Positions 43,952-52,427 are shown, numbered from the stretch's first letter. The stretch: DNA of 64,000 nt from Stenotrophomonas geniculata ATCC 19374 = JCM 13324 (GCF_001431625.1 NZ_LLXT01000068.1:1-64000); one strand, 5' to 3'. Made by a program: numbers and translations. The notes: generated by a model not told the origin, from the letters alone.

Positions 43952-44068
43952 GTGACTGATACAAAAGACAACACCAGCAACGCCAAGGCGTCCAAGGACC
44001 ACACCCCGCTGATGAAGCACGATGGATTCATCGGAATCATATGCAAGCAAGCCCTTCTGCAGCAATGA
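43952..44068 (+). pseudogene. mutS: 5' fragment of mutS, truncated by the island
   Basis: From GTG 43952 the frame reads VTDTKDNTSNAKASKDHTPL, then MK, and continues HDGF to a stop at 44068. MutS proteins of Stenotrophomonas and Xanthomonas share KDHTPLMKQFFAAK at their N-terminus (from memory; compare E. coli HTPMMQQY). Identity stops after MK (44017), exactly where foreign, lower-GC sequence begins. The missing part includes the mismatch-binding FYE motif. Unless the far end of the island restores a frame, MutS is lost from this reading. Confidence 0.75.
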
Positions 44069-44153
44069 CTCCGGCCCATTGGCGGCCGAACAGCGCTTAA
44101 AACGCAACACCGTCGCAACAAGCCCCCTGCAGCAAGCCCGACCCATTTTTGTT

Positions 44154-44173
44154 GATTGGAATCGATTCCAATC
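44154..44173. promoter_or_regulatory. Perfect 20-bp palindrome before the Argonaute operon
   Basis: GATTGGAATCGATTCCAATC is its own reverse complement and lies 78 nt before the SIR2 gene, in a region of about 180 nt without a gene. It is a good candidate for a regulator-binding site controlling the defence operon. Its owner is unknown. Confidence 0.55.
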
Positions 44174-44251
44174 TCGGAGTCTGAGGAGATGAGACACGAG
44201 GGGTAGTAGGATTGAGTTGTCCCATTCACCTGGTCACTCAACAGCTGCCTG

Positions 44252-46117
44252 ATGACGAAATCCATCCAGGTTATTTCTGCATCTAAGTTCGCTACAACTT
44301 TTACCCTCCGACCCGAGCTTCACGCGTGGCTTCTCGGTGCCGGCGCTTCTGCGGCCTCCGGCATCCCGACCGGCTACGACATGATCCTGGACTTCAAAGC
44401 TAGGCTCTATTGCCAAGAGACCCGGTTCCCTCGCCGAAACGTTGATCCGAGTGATCCACTGTGGGTTCAGCGCATTGACGAGTTCTTCTCTCGCACCCCT
44501 CTCCTTCCGCCCCCTAACGATCCGACCGAGTATGCGGCCGCGTTCGAGGCGATTTATCCGCAAGAGACCCATCGTCGCCAATACATCGCTGACGCCATCA
44601 ACAAGGGCACCCCCTGTTTTGGGCACCGCATGCTGGCCGGTCTGATAAGCGCCTCAAAGGCTCCCTGCGTCTTCACGACCAACTTTGATCCTCTGATTGA
44701 AGAATCCAGCCTGCTGGCGGCATCCCTAATGCCCCCAGGAGCCGCGAGCAAGCCTACGGTGGCGACTCTAGACTCTGCACACCTGGCTACTCGCTGCCTG
44801 GATGAGTCTGACTGGCCCCTCATCGCCAAGCTTCATGGCGACTACCGTTCAACATCCCTGAAGAACACCACGAGCGAGCTGGCTTCCCAAGACCATGATC
44901 TGCGCCGGGCTATGGTTGAAGCCTGCAAGCGGTTCGGTCTGGTCGTAGTCGGCTACAGCGGACGCGATTCCTCCGTGATGGAGGCGCTTGAGTCGGTCCT
45001 GGCCTACGAGAACCCCTTCCCAAGCGGCCTCTACTGGTGTGCGTCTTCCCGCTCCAAGCTCCTGCCGGCTGTGAATGATTTTTTGCAGAAGGCCGTGTCT
45101 GCGGGAGTCAGCGTCTTCATCATCGAGTCCGCGACGTTCGACGAGTTGGCCGGCGATCTGCTCAACCAAATCAGCCTTCCAAGCCCGCTGCTGGACCATG
45201 TCCTGTCGTTCCAGCCGACCCAGCTCGCAGCTCCCATCCCGGTGCGCACGGCGGAAGCACGGAAGTTCCCCGTGCTGCGCCTCTCCGCATTGCTGGTTGA
45301 AAGTCTCCCCATAACGGCAAGAAGAGTAGCCTTGGGCCGCCCATCCTCCATCGTTGAGGTGCGGGAAATGCTCAAGGCCACGAAGTGCCGGTCGGCGGTG
45401 GCAATGGTTGGGAATGAGCTCGCAGCCTTCGGCAAAGATGCAGAAATCCTCGCTTCATTGCACAGTCTGAAACCAGTGCTAAACGGGCATTGGACGCTGG
45501 ACCCCGTCCAAGACAGCTGGGCGCTAGGTCTCATCTACGATGCCCTCCTTCGCGCATTGGCTCGGCGACGACCGTTGATTCCGAGACTTAAGCGTTCCGG
45601 GCACTCGCTTATGGTTGCCAGCGCAAGGGTCAACGAAACAGACGAGCAGCGACATCGCCGCGAAAGCCAACTATCCAAGCTCAAGGCGGCCTATGGAAGC
45701 GAGCTCACGGGGAATAAGTTCGGTCGCAACTACAACGAAGCCATCTCGGTTCGGCTGGAAGAGATTGAGGGACGCTGGTGGTGCGGGTTTGACCCGTACA
45801 CTGCCGTAGAAGCACCGCAAGATGAGCGGCTGGCTCCTTCTGACACGGCCCAAGGCGACCCGCTGGGCTGGTCGACGCAGCGCAAGCCAGATCCGACCGC
45901 TGACTGGAGACGAGAGCGCTGGGCGACCAAGTACAACGGTGCTTGGGCCAACATCATCGACGCGTGGGCGAGCTTGCTCACGTCCCCACACGGCGTCACC
46001 TTTCACGCGTTCGGAATAGAAGATCAAGAGGGAGTCGATGCAGCCTTTCGCATTTCACCGCTCACCGGCTTCAGTCGTCCTGGACATCACGACAAATACT
46101 TTGACAGGAGGCAGTGA
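44252..46117 (+). CDS. SIR2-APAZ protein of a short-Argonaute (SPARSA-type) system
   Basis: This 621-residue protein has an N-terminal SIR2 NADase domain: LLGAGASAASGIPTG (G29-S33, NAD binding), FTTNFDP (N144, D146) and AKLHGDY (H195), followed by VVVGYSGRD. The C-terminal half (about 330-621) lacks a known enzyme and is placed where APAZ, the domain that pairs with short pAgo, is found. In SPARSA systems guide-directed target recognition by pAgo switches on NAD+ depletion and kills the infected cell. The gene overlaps the downstream pAgo gene (TGATG). Confidence 0.85.
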   Translation: MTKSIQVISASKFATTFTLRPELHAWLLGAGASAASGIPTGYDMILDFKARLYCQETRFPRRNVDPSDPLWVQRIDEFFSRTPLLPPPNDPTEYAAAFEAIYPQETHRRQYIADAINKGTPCFGHRMLAGLISASKAPCVFTTNFDPLIEESSLLAASLMPPGAASKPTVATLDSAHLATRCLDESDWPLIAKLHGDYRSTSLKNTTSELASQDHDLRRAMVEACKRFGLVVVGYSGRDSSVMEALESVLAYENPFPSGLYWCASSRSKLLPAVNDFLQKAVSAGVSVFIIESATFDELAGDLLNQISLPSPLLDHVLSFQPTQLAAPIPVRTAEARKFPVLRLSALLVESLPITARRVALGRPSSIVEVREMLKATKCRSAVAMVGNELAAFGKDAEILASLHSLKPVLNGHWTLDPVQDSWALGLIYDALLRALARRRPLIPRLKRSGHSLMVASARVNETDEQRHRRESQLSKLKAAYGSELTGNKFGRNYNEAISVRLEEIEGRWWCGFDPYTAVEAPQDERLAPSDTAQGDPLGWSTQRKPDPTADWRRERWATKYNGAWANIIDAWASLLTSPHGVTFHAFGIEDQEGVDAAFRISPLTGFSRPGHHDKYFDRRQ

Positions 46118-47565
46118 TGGTAGATGTTTCTCGCTCGCAGCTACCGCCGCTGTCCTTGCTTTCGGAACCGGAGCTGGCCTTTTCTCCTGAGCACTCCGGG
46201 GGGCGAGACGTCCACCCCCTTCGCGGGCTGGCGCACTACGGCCCCTTCTCGTCCCAGACATTCAGCCAGTTCACGCCCACCGTTCGCATCGCCACAGTGG
46301 GCCCAGCAAGTGCGTTCTGGACTCGGGGTGCACTTATGGCATCGCTGAAAGAGCGACATGGGGCTAGCGATAGGAGCGGCTACGCCCCAGATTTTCCCGG
46401 TTTCGCCAGTGTATTCGGCGTGGACTTAGCTTCCTCGGACAAGGCCAACCACATCCGCTGGCCCGACTCCATCAACGATCTTCCAGGATCTGGCCCGCTT
46501 CAGCATCGCCTGGTGGCCGCCTTCGACGCAGCTCTCTCGCAACTAAGCACAAGACACGAACAGTTTGACGTGGTCCTAGTCCATCTCCCAGAGGCGTGGC
46601 TTCCTCACACGTCCGGGGACGGGTTCGACGCGCACGATGTCCTCAAGGCATTGGGAGCAAAGCACGGCATCCCAACCCAAGTGGTCAACGACCGGACCTT
46701 CAGCTTCTCCAACAAGGCTCAGCTGGCTTGGAGGCTGTCGATCGCGCTCTATGTCAAAGCCGGCGGCATTCCCTGGAAGCTCGCCCCTCTGGCGGGGGTG
46801 CCCGCGGACACTGCCTACATTGGTTTGGCATACGCGCTGAAGAAGGTCAACGACGAAACCCACTTTGTCACCTGCTGCTCGCAGGTGTTCGACATGGACG
46901 GGGGCGGCATGCAGTTCGTGGCGTTCGAGGCAAAGGATCCGGTCAAGGACGTGCGCGAAGCACGAAGGAATCCGTTCTTGTCACGAGAAGACATGCGAGC
47001 CGTTATTGCCCGTAGTCTATCGATCTACCAACAGCGCAATGGAGGCATTCTCCCCCGGCGAATGGTCATTCACAAGAGCAATGCGTTCAAAGAAGAGGAG
47101 GTTCTCGGTGCTCGCGACGCCTTGACGGCCGTCCCCGAGGTGGAATGCATCGAGATCAGCTCCAGACCGACTTGGCGGGGAGTATGGCTGGTCAAATCCT
47201 CTGGTGGGACGGCGCGCACCCAGCCAGCGAGATACCCAGTCCCCCGCGGCACCTTCGTCCCCCGGTCGGGCACGTCCGCTCTTCTTTGGGCTGCAGGCAA
47301 TGTTTCAGACGTTTCAAGCAAATCAGACTACTACCAAGGCGGGAAGAGCATCCCACGTCCACTTCTACTGACGCGTCACGCGGGCAGCGGACCACTGGAA
47401 ACGATCGCCCACGAAACGTTGGCGCTGACCAAAATGGACTGGAACAATGACGCACTCTACGACCCAGTGCCCGTCAGCATCCGTTACTCCCAGAAGCTCG
47501 CCAGGACCATCTCCAACGTCCAAGATCTTCCTGGTAATAGTTATCCCTACCGACTTTTCATGTGA
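46117..47565 (+). CDS. Short prokaryotic Argonaute (MID-PIWI)
   Basis: This 482-residue protein has the layout of short pAgos: no N or PAZ domains, a MID part with ALGAKHGIPTQVVNDRTFSF, and a PIWI part with GGIPWKLAPLAGVPADTAYI, then RMVIHKSNAF and the C-terminal DPVPVSIRYSQKLARTI. The catalytic DEDX tetrad is not visible, as expected for short pAgos that only bind guide and target. AGGAGG 5 nt before ATG 46117 is a strong ribosome site, and coupling to the SIR2 gene implies a 1:1 complex. Confidence 0.86.
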   Translation: MVDVSRSQLPPLSLLSEPELAFSPEHSGGRDVHPLRGLAHYGPFSSQTFSQFTPTVRIATVGPASAFWTRGALMASLKERHGASDRSGYAPDFPGFASVFGVDLASSDKANHIRWPDSINDLPGSGPLQHRLVAAFDAALSQLSTRHEQFDVVLVHLPEAWLPHTSGDGFDAHDVLKALGAKHGIPTQVVNDRTFSFSNKAQLAWRLSIALYVKAGGIPWKLAPLAGVPADTAYIGLAYALKKVNDETHFVTCCSQVFDMDGGGMQFVAFEAKDPVKDVREARRNPFLSREDMRAVIARSLSIYQQRNGGILPRRMVIHKSNAFKEEEVLGARDALTAVPEVECIEISSRPTWRGVWLVKSSGGTARTQPARYPVPRGTFVPRSGTSALLWAAGNVSDVSSKSDYYQGGKSIPRPLLLTRHAGSGPLETIAHETLALTKMDWNNDALYDPVPVSIRYSQKLARTISNVQDLPGNSYPYRLFM

Positions 47566-47602
47566 TCCGAAATCGCAACGATAGAAAAAGGAGCTCAACG
47601 TC

Positions 47603-48088
47603 ATGATCAGCAAGAAGCAGGAAGCCTTCATCGAAAAGCCGTCTGGGGAAGTTAAAGGCCCTTACCAAGCCACCTTTGCGGGAACCACCGTCATCTTGAA
47701 TGACCCAACCGCAGACGTGGACTCTGGCGACTACGTGACCCGAACGCTCCCAAGCGGGAAAACTGAGCGCTCCTACATCCAGAGCGCCCCTTTCTATGAT
47801 GTCGGCATCGGTGGCTTTGGCCCTCACTTCCAACTGAAGATTGGAACTCCCCCTACAAACCAGCAGCGAGCGAATACCATCAACATTCAAGGCTCGCACT
47901 CCATCCAGATTGGCGACCACAACACCCAGAATGTCGTTGGAGCGATCCAGGCATTGCATCAAGCTATCGATGCATCGAGTGCGACAGAGGGACAAAAGGT
48001 AGAAGCCAAGTCACGCTTGGCCAAGCTCCTTGAACATCCCATTTTTGTCGCGATCGCTGGCGGTGTTGCGGGCGGCCTCGCTGGCTGA
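47603..48088 (+). CDS. Small protein with RHIM-like amyloid motif, third gene of the Argonaute operon
   Basis: This 161-residue protein begins with a beta-rich, hydrophilic region (1-90). A motif INIQGSHSIQIGDHNTQN (about residues 93-110) contains the IQIG core typical of RHIM-type functional amyloids. A charged helix (about 112-143, ALHQAIDASSATEGQKVEAK) and a short glycine-rich hydrophobic tail (IFVAIAGGVAGGLAG) follow. AAGGAG stands before the ATG and only 37 nt separate it from the pAgo stop, so it is probably co-transcribed. I do not know a named family; a signalling or membrane-effector role is inference. Confidence 0.7.
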   Translation: MISKKQEAFIEKPSGEVKGPYQATFAGTTVILNDPTADVDSGDYVTRTLPSGKTERSYIQSAPFYDVGIGGFGPHFQLKIGTPPTNQQRANTINIQGSHSIQIGDHNTQNVVGAIQALHQAIDASSATEGQKVEAKSRLAKLLEHPIFVAIAGGVAGGLAG

Positions 48089-48436
48089 ACACCAGCCAGG
48101 AGACGAGGCTCTAACGCGTCGGTGGTCCAGCGAGTCGCCAGACCATCTTCAACAGCTTCAGCGCATTGCGGACATCAAGCTTCTCAAAGCAGGGTAGCCT
48201 GCTGAGCTTCCCTATCTAGTCTTCCGAGTAATGCCTGGCCTTGCGCGAGCCATCATCGACCAGCCCTGCGAAAGTGCGATCGGCATGCCTATGTGCGTTT
48301 TCAGCACGGCCAAAGCTGATGGTTTTTCAGCACGACCAACTTCGGCTTCTGTGAAAGAAGGCCCAAAATCCCGGGTTGCCAAGCGAGGCGATGGTGCTTT
48401 GATGAGCGCACCACCTCGGCTCAAAGGAGCTCAACC
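48089..48436. other. Intergenic region, 348 bp, no gene seen
   Basis: No convincing coding sequence was found. It contains two copies of TTTTCAGCACG(G/A)CC (about 48297-48310 and 48328-48341). An AAGGAG ribosome site at its right end serves the next small gene. It may carry the promoter of that gene and the terminator of the Argonaute operon, but no clear hairpin with a T-run was seen. Confidence 0.5.
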
Positions 48437-48754
48437 ATGTTCTCTCACCCACAGTTCCAAATCGCCAGCCAACTGCTTATCGGGCTCATGTCTCAGGGCT
48501 CCTCTCGCCAATTGAGCGATCGCGTCGAAGACGTGAGGCATGCCTTGGACGTGTCCGCCGAACTGATTCGACAGTGGGAGGAGGACCAGCCACGGCGTGG
48601 CAAGTTCACACCCCCAACGCCGGCGTCCCAAACGCGCACACGTGAAGCCGTGGTGGACCGCACTTTCATCCCTACAGATGAGTGGCGGCGTAGTCGCGCC
48701 AAGAAGAGCACTTCACCTTCAGTGTCGCGGAACTCGGGGCCTTCTATCCATTGA
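48437..48754 (+). CDS. Small hypothetical protein
   Basis: This 105-residue protein starts MFSHPQFQIASQLLIGLMSQ, has an amphipathic helix region (SDRVEDVRHALDVSAELIRQ) and a basic C-terminus. AAAGGAG precedes the ATG at good spacing, which supports it. It lies opposite the last 262 bp of the relaxase frame, so one of the two overlapping frames is not fully coding. The function is unknown. Confidence 0.5.
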   Translation: MFSHPQFQIASQLLIGLMSQGSSRQLSDRVEDVRHALDVSAELIRQWEEDQPRRGKFTPPTPASQTRTREAVVDRTFIPTDEWRRSRAKKSTSPSVSRNSGPSIH

Positions 48755-50370
48755 AGGATGCCACCGGAAACGAGAGGAGCCCCGCTAGGCGGGGCTCGTT
48801 GCGTTAAGTGCAACCTGGGGCGCCGTGGAACGGCGGATGGCTGGGACGCCTCCAACGCGACGGGCCACTCATGGAAGTCCGACTGCGCCTCCCGGGTTGG
48901 CTCGGTTCGAACAGAGCAACGTTCCAAGACAGCTGCGCTCGCGGCCTCCAAGCACTCTTCGCGCAAGCGTAGGTCTTCGGCCAAGATCGCCTCTTGCTCC
49001 GGGGTTGCGGCAGCTTGGGCTGAAGCCAACTCAGCAGACCGCTGCTCCAGAGCTGCCAACCGGCGGCCGCGACGCCTAGCCCACTCACGAGCCGTCCAAG
49101 ACACTCCCGCCACAAAGTCTTCCCACGCCTGTTCGGCCATGTGCCGCAATCGGATCGCACGGCGCACAGCTTTAAGACGCTTGGGGAAACGGACCAATGC
49201 TGCTCCAAACCGCTTCAAGCCCAGCAGCAGTGCGTTGAGCGCCGAACGATGCTCCTTGCACTCTTCTGGAACGACTTCTCCGCTCGCCAGTGCACTGACC
49301 GCTTTCAGCGTGGAATGGAGCGCATGGGCAGCCAACTCATCCCTGAGCGCGTCGCCTTGACGGACCACCTCAATCCGGATGGCCTCCACCGAGGGGGCCT
49401 CCCTGGGAGCACCCTCGGTGCTGCCGTCGGAGCGCCTCTCGCCGATGGCTTTGCCCAACCCGTGCGATACAACGATCTGCCCATCGGAGAAGGCAAGCGT
49501 CTGATCGATGGTCGAACGCTTTGCCTCGCGGTGGGCCTGCGCTTCACTGCGCCCCTCAGGCGCCGCGGCCCGGCTTTCCTGTTCAAACCGGGCTAGCACT
49601 TCATCGAAGGCGTGTTGATTCGCCTCCTGAATGGACCTGTTCCTCTCCCCTAGCTCTGAGTACTCCCCTCGGCGCTCGATGGCTGACGCGTCTTTTCCCA
49701 AGTGACGCGTGGGGGCGCGTGACAGGACTGCGGCAGCCACAAGATCCCCGCGCGCGAGCGCCTCGTCGGCCTGGGCCTTCAGACTGCGGTGATCCACGCG
49801 AACGTCCAGATTCGCAGCTTCCAGATGCGCATTCGTCGTGGCTGCCACCAACTCCCGGATCCACTCGACCTCGGCCCGGCCCGCAGGGCCTCCGTCGAGC
49901 TCTCGGGTTTTGTCCAGGAAGCCGTCAGGGCCAAGCCGGCGGGTGGTTGCTAGGATGTGGACATGCCAATTCATGCCTCCTTTGCTGCCGGGACTGTGGA
50001 TGCTGGCTTGTGCAGCAAAGCCGTAGCGGTCCACCAATGCCCGCGCCACGGCGATGGCGAGAGACGATCGCTGGTCATCGTCCAACTCGTGGGGCAGCGC
50101 GAACTCGAACTCCCGAGCGACGGTGGAATCCTTGCGGCGTTCCGCGGCCTCGGCCTCGGTCCAAAGTGCGGCAGGCACCAAGGCCCAACCTGGTGCGTCG
50201 TCGGGAATGATGCAGCGTGATTCAACCACGCCGTCCCGCCGACGGTAGTCGTGGCGCTGCCCGGTGCGCGCGTCTTCGAGAAGAAGCCCAGCACGGTAGG
50301 CGGCAGCGGCAACGGACGAGTGCCCCTTGGCTCGGCTGAAGGTTTTGACGTTGGCGTGGTAGATTGCCAT
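48493..50370 (-). CDS. MobA/MobL-type (MobQ family) relaxase
   Basis: This protein of up to 625 residues begins MAIYHANVKTFSRAKGHSSV with AAAYRAG, HDYRRRDGVV and the metal-binding NWHVHILATTRR (H136, H138), the motifs of MobQ relaxases (RSF1010 MobA/Ti TraA type). It would nick at oriT and lead transfer DNA into a recipient. The later part is helical and basic, and no helicase domain is seen. The last 95 or so residues overlap an opposite-strand gene and a hairpin and may result from a frameshift. The oriT-like site lies just upstream. Confidence 0.83.
   Translation of the reverse strand: MAIYHANVKTFSRAKGHSSVAAAAYRAGLLLEDARTGQRHDYRRRDGVVESRCIIPDDAPGWALVPAALWTEAEAAERRKDSTVAREFEFALPHELDDDQRSSLAIAVARALVDRYGFAAQASIHSPGSKGGMNWHVHILATTRRLGPDGFLDKTRELDGGPAGRAEVEWIRELVAATTNAHLEAANLDVRVDHRSLKAQADEALARGDLVAAAVLSRAPTRHLGKDASAIERRGEYSELGERNRSIQEANQHAFDEVLARFEQESRAAAPEGRSEAQAHREAKRSTIDQTLAFSDGQIVVSHGLGKAIGERRSDGSTEGAPREAPSVEAIRIEVVRQGDALRDELAAHALHSTLKAVSALASGEVVPEECKEHRSALNALLLGLKRFGAALVRFPKRLKAVRRAIRLRHMAEQAWEDFVAGVSWTAREWARRRGRRLAALEQRSAELASAQAAATPEQEAILAEDLRLREECLEAASAAVLERCSVRTEPTREAQSDFHEWPVALEASQPSAVPRRPRLHLTQRAPPSGAPLVSGGILQWIEGPEFRDTEGEVLFLARLRRHSSVGMKVRSTTASRVRVWDAGVGGVNLPRRGWSSSHCRISSADTSKACLTSSTRSLNWREEP
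48777..48797. terminator. GC-rich hairpin between small gene and relaxase
   Basis: GAGCCCCGC and GCGGGGCTC form a perfect 9-bp stem with a TAG loop. No long T-run follows on either side. Its position just after the small gene and inside the 3' part of the relaxase frame suggests that relaxase translation normally ends before it. Confidence 0.5.
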
Positions 50371-50472
50371 ACGGCTCCAAAGCAGTGGATGTGGCTTTGT
50401 TTATGCCGTGGCTTTGGATTTTCGCAAGCGCTGGAAGCGATTGGGGTTCAAGGGGCGGAGCCCTTTGCGCAC

Positions 50473-50503
50473 GCGTCACGTAGTGACGCCTAGGTGCGCT
50501 CTT
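50473..50503. other. Probable oriT (RSF1010/MobQ type)
   Basis: The inverted repeat GCGTCAC-GTA-GTGACGC (50473-50489) is followed directly by CTAGGTGCGCTCTTGC. RSF1010-type oriT has an inverted repeat followed by TAAGTGCGCCCT with the nick after GCG, a close match. It lies between the divergent relaxase and TraD-like genes, the usual place. Confidence 0.7.
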
Positions 50504-50632
50504 GCTTTTCGCTTTGATGCGTTTGTTTCAGCCGCCAGCGCCCCCACGGCCACTTTTAGAGTCGGACTTAATGGCATCCTTGACGGCGCGCGTTTGTCTG
50601 CTTGACTGGGCGTGAATTCGCCGGAGAACCAC

Positions 50633-50956
50633 ATGAGCGCCACTGATCACTACCAAGAACGCATTGCCCGCGCGACCAAACGGCTCGCCCAGCTACAAGC
50701 GAGAGACTTGCTGGCACAGCAAAGGCGAGACAGCAAAGCAAAAGACCTTGAAAGGCGCGTGCAAGCCAAGCGTCGCAAACGAATCGCGGATCTCGCGATT
50801 CTAGCTGGAGCGGACAAGATCGATGATGATGAACTGTTAGGTGCCCTTTCAAATCACATGCACGCGCGCGCAGAACCGTCTGTGCGCGAGGCTGCTGTGA
50901 TGCGGGGAAACCTGCTCCTCGACGACGCAGCGAAAGGCTCACGCGGGCTGCACTGA
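50633..50956 (+). CDS. TraD/MobC-like conjugal transfer accessory protein
   Basis: This 107-residue, highly charged protein consists of a long helix (YQERIARATKRLAQLQARDL, then RRDSKAKDLERRVQAKRRKR) and an ADLAILAGADKIDDDELLGA segment, the pattern of the small TraD/TraC proteins encoded divergently from MobQ relaxases. It probably helps the relaxase bind oriT. ATG 50633 has GGAG 6 nt upstream. Confidence 0.72.
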   Translation: MSATDHYQERIARATKRLAQLQARDLLAQQRRDSKAKDLERRVQAKRRKRIADLAILAGADKIDDDELLGALSNHMHARAEPSVREAAVMRGNLLLDDAAKGSRGLH

Positions 50957-51020
50957 GGCGACAGAACCGCCTACGCGGCTTACACACGCCCTGGGAGACG
51001 TTGATGGCCACTGGCAGCGC

Positions 51021-52427
51021 TCATTCTTCGCCTTCGGTTGTATCCCTAAAGACCAGGTCGTCCACAGTCGGGACAGGCCTATCTACGCCTTGAATCAAGG
51101 TTTTTGACTTCAGAACAGTGTTCTGAAAGAAGGCTTTGCAGTCCAGCACGCCATCAACCGAAAGCCAGTGCGTGGCCTCTGGTAGAAGCGCGGGACTCAA
51201 CGGATATTTGGCGTTGGGGTTGTGGAACACCTCCATCTCTGCCGTCCATGGCTCGTGATCGTAGGGAGCCCAAAGCGCGCGGTATTCGTCTGTGTTTACG
51301 TCCATGCAGAACGGCACCCCGCGCAAGGCACCGGGCGTAGAATCGCTGAGCTCTCCAAAGCGAACGTAACGGTAGTCGTCTGCGGGAAGATCGAACGAGT
51401 AAGGGACGCGACTGAGCTTTGCAAGGGTCGCGCCTTGGCTGAAGATCACAGCCGACAACTCTTCACCCTCCGGAGTGAAGAACAAGCCCGCCGGGATCTT
51501 GGGAGCGCCGGGCAGGACATGCACATCTTGAGAGACCGCCACCCGCTTGCCCCGCACCTCTAACTCTTTCGCATAGAACCCATAGAGGTACGCCATTAGC
51601 GCTACACGGCTCCAAACCATCGAACCGGGCGCATGGAAATCCGCAATGGCGATGGAGAAGGGCTTCCCAACGACGTGATCCATGCGCACATACGCTTTGT
51701 CCATCTTGTTCTTCAAGGTCTTTGCATAACGCTCGGCAGCCCCTCCCAGCATTCTTTCTCGCCGGTTCAACGGTGGCTCGACCTCTTGAGAATGGGCGTG
51801 ATCGTAAGGCACCACGGGGTTTGTCGTGACGGCCTCAATCCATGCGTCGTCCCCCGTCCGATTCCGCACATAGAAATCTGGTGACGGATGATACTGATCG
51901 ACCCATAGGCCCTGTTCCTTCAGGCTGGCAAACAGAAGCGCCTCCCAGAGTCGGGTGTGGAAATTTCCAGTGCGACAGTCGCTGGCCCAATTGGCATCTG
52001 GGTTTGGCATCGCCAAGTAGAGCTCATTGAGCATCGATGCCCCGCGCCGTCTATAGGGGTGCGCGAGAAGCTTGAAAATTTCGCTGAACTCCCTAACACC
52101 CTTGCCCACAAGTGGAGGACGGCGCTTCACCCCAGGAGGGACCGGCAGCTTGCCTGCGACCTCTCCGCAAGCATCCTCGATGATCTCCATGGCGCCCGCC
52201 AGATCAAAGGCGTCTGCCTCTCTGCGAAGGACAACCCAGACATCATCCACCTGGCGTCGCATCACAAGCACTCCGAAGTTACCTGTGATCACGTTTTTCG
52301 TCAGCGCGCACACCGTGATCCCATCCGAGCTCTTCCACGCGCTTCTGGGAAGGTCGTCACCGAACCCCAACCCCCTGGGCAAGGAAAGGGCGAACACGGC
52401 GAAAAGCGCTAAGGGCATAGGCTCCAT
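51021..52427 (-). CDS. Uncharacterised protein with PD-(D/E)XK-like motif
   Basis: This protein of about 468 residues is of no family I can name. In the middle, RLWEALLFASLKEQGLWVDQ leads to PSPDFYVRN and then AWIEAVTTNP. The spacing E-...-PDF-...-IEAV fits the Asp/Glu-x-Lys-like core of PD-(D/E)XK nucleases, though no clear lysine is seen. A shorter protein on this island (56605-57561) has the same arrangement. ATG 52427 has GGAG 6 nt before it; GTG 52469 is less likely. Part of the gene is duplicated at 53973-54341. A defence role is inferred from context. Confidence 0.6.
   Translation of the reverse strand: MEPMPLALFAVFALSLPRGLGFGDDLPRSAWKSSDGITVCALTKNVITGNFGVLVMRRQVDDVWVVLRREADAFDLAGAMEIIEDACGEVAGKLPVPPGVKRRPPLVGKGVREFSEIFKLLAHPYRRRGASMLNELYLAMPNPDANWASDCRTGNFHTRLWEALLFASLKEQGLWVDQYHPSPDFYVRNRTGDDAWIEAVTTNPVVPYDHAHSQEVEPPLNRRERMLGGAAERYAKTLKNKMDKAYVRMDHVVGKPFSIAIADFHAPGSMVWSRVALMAYLYGFYAKELEVRGKRVAVSQDVHVLPGAPKIPAGLFFTPEGEELSAVIFSQGATLAKLSRVPYSFDLPADDYRYVRFGELSDSTPGALRGVPFCMDVNTDEYRALWAPYDHEPWTAEMEVFHNPNAKYPLSPALLPEATHWLSVDGVLDCKAFFQNTVLKSKTLIQGVDRPVPTVDDLVFRDTTEGEE
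51364..51732. repeat. Exact 369-bp duplication, copy in the intact gene
   Basis: This interval appears identical to 53973-54341, in the same orientation and 2609 bp away. It encodes the middle of the PD-(D/E)XK-like protein. Confidence 0.9.

Noticed and set aside
43952-44068. 38-codon frame as a small regulatory protein of the island
   Set aside because: Its first 22 codons match the MutS N-terminus, so a truncated mutS is the simpler reading.
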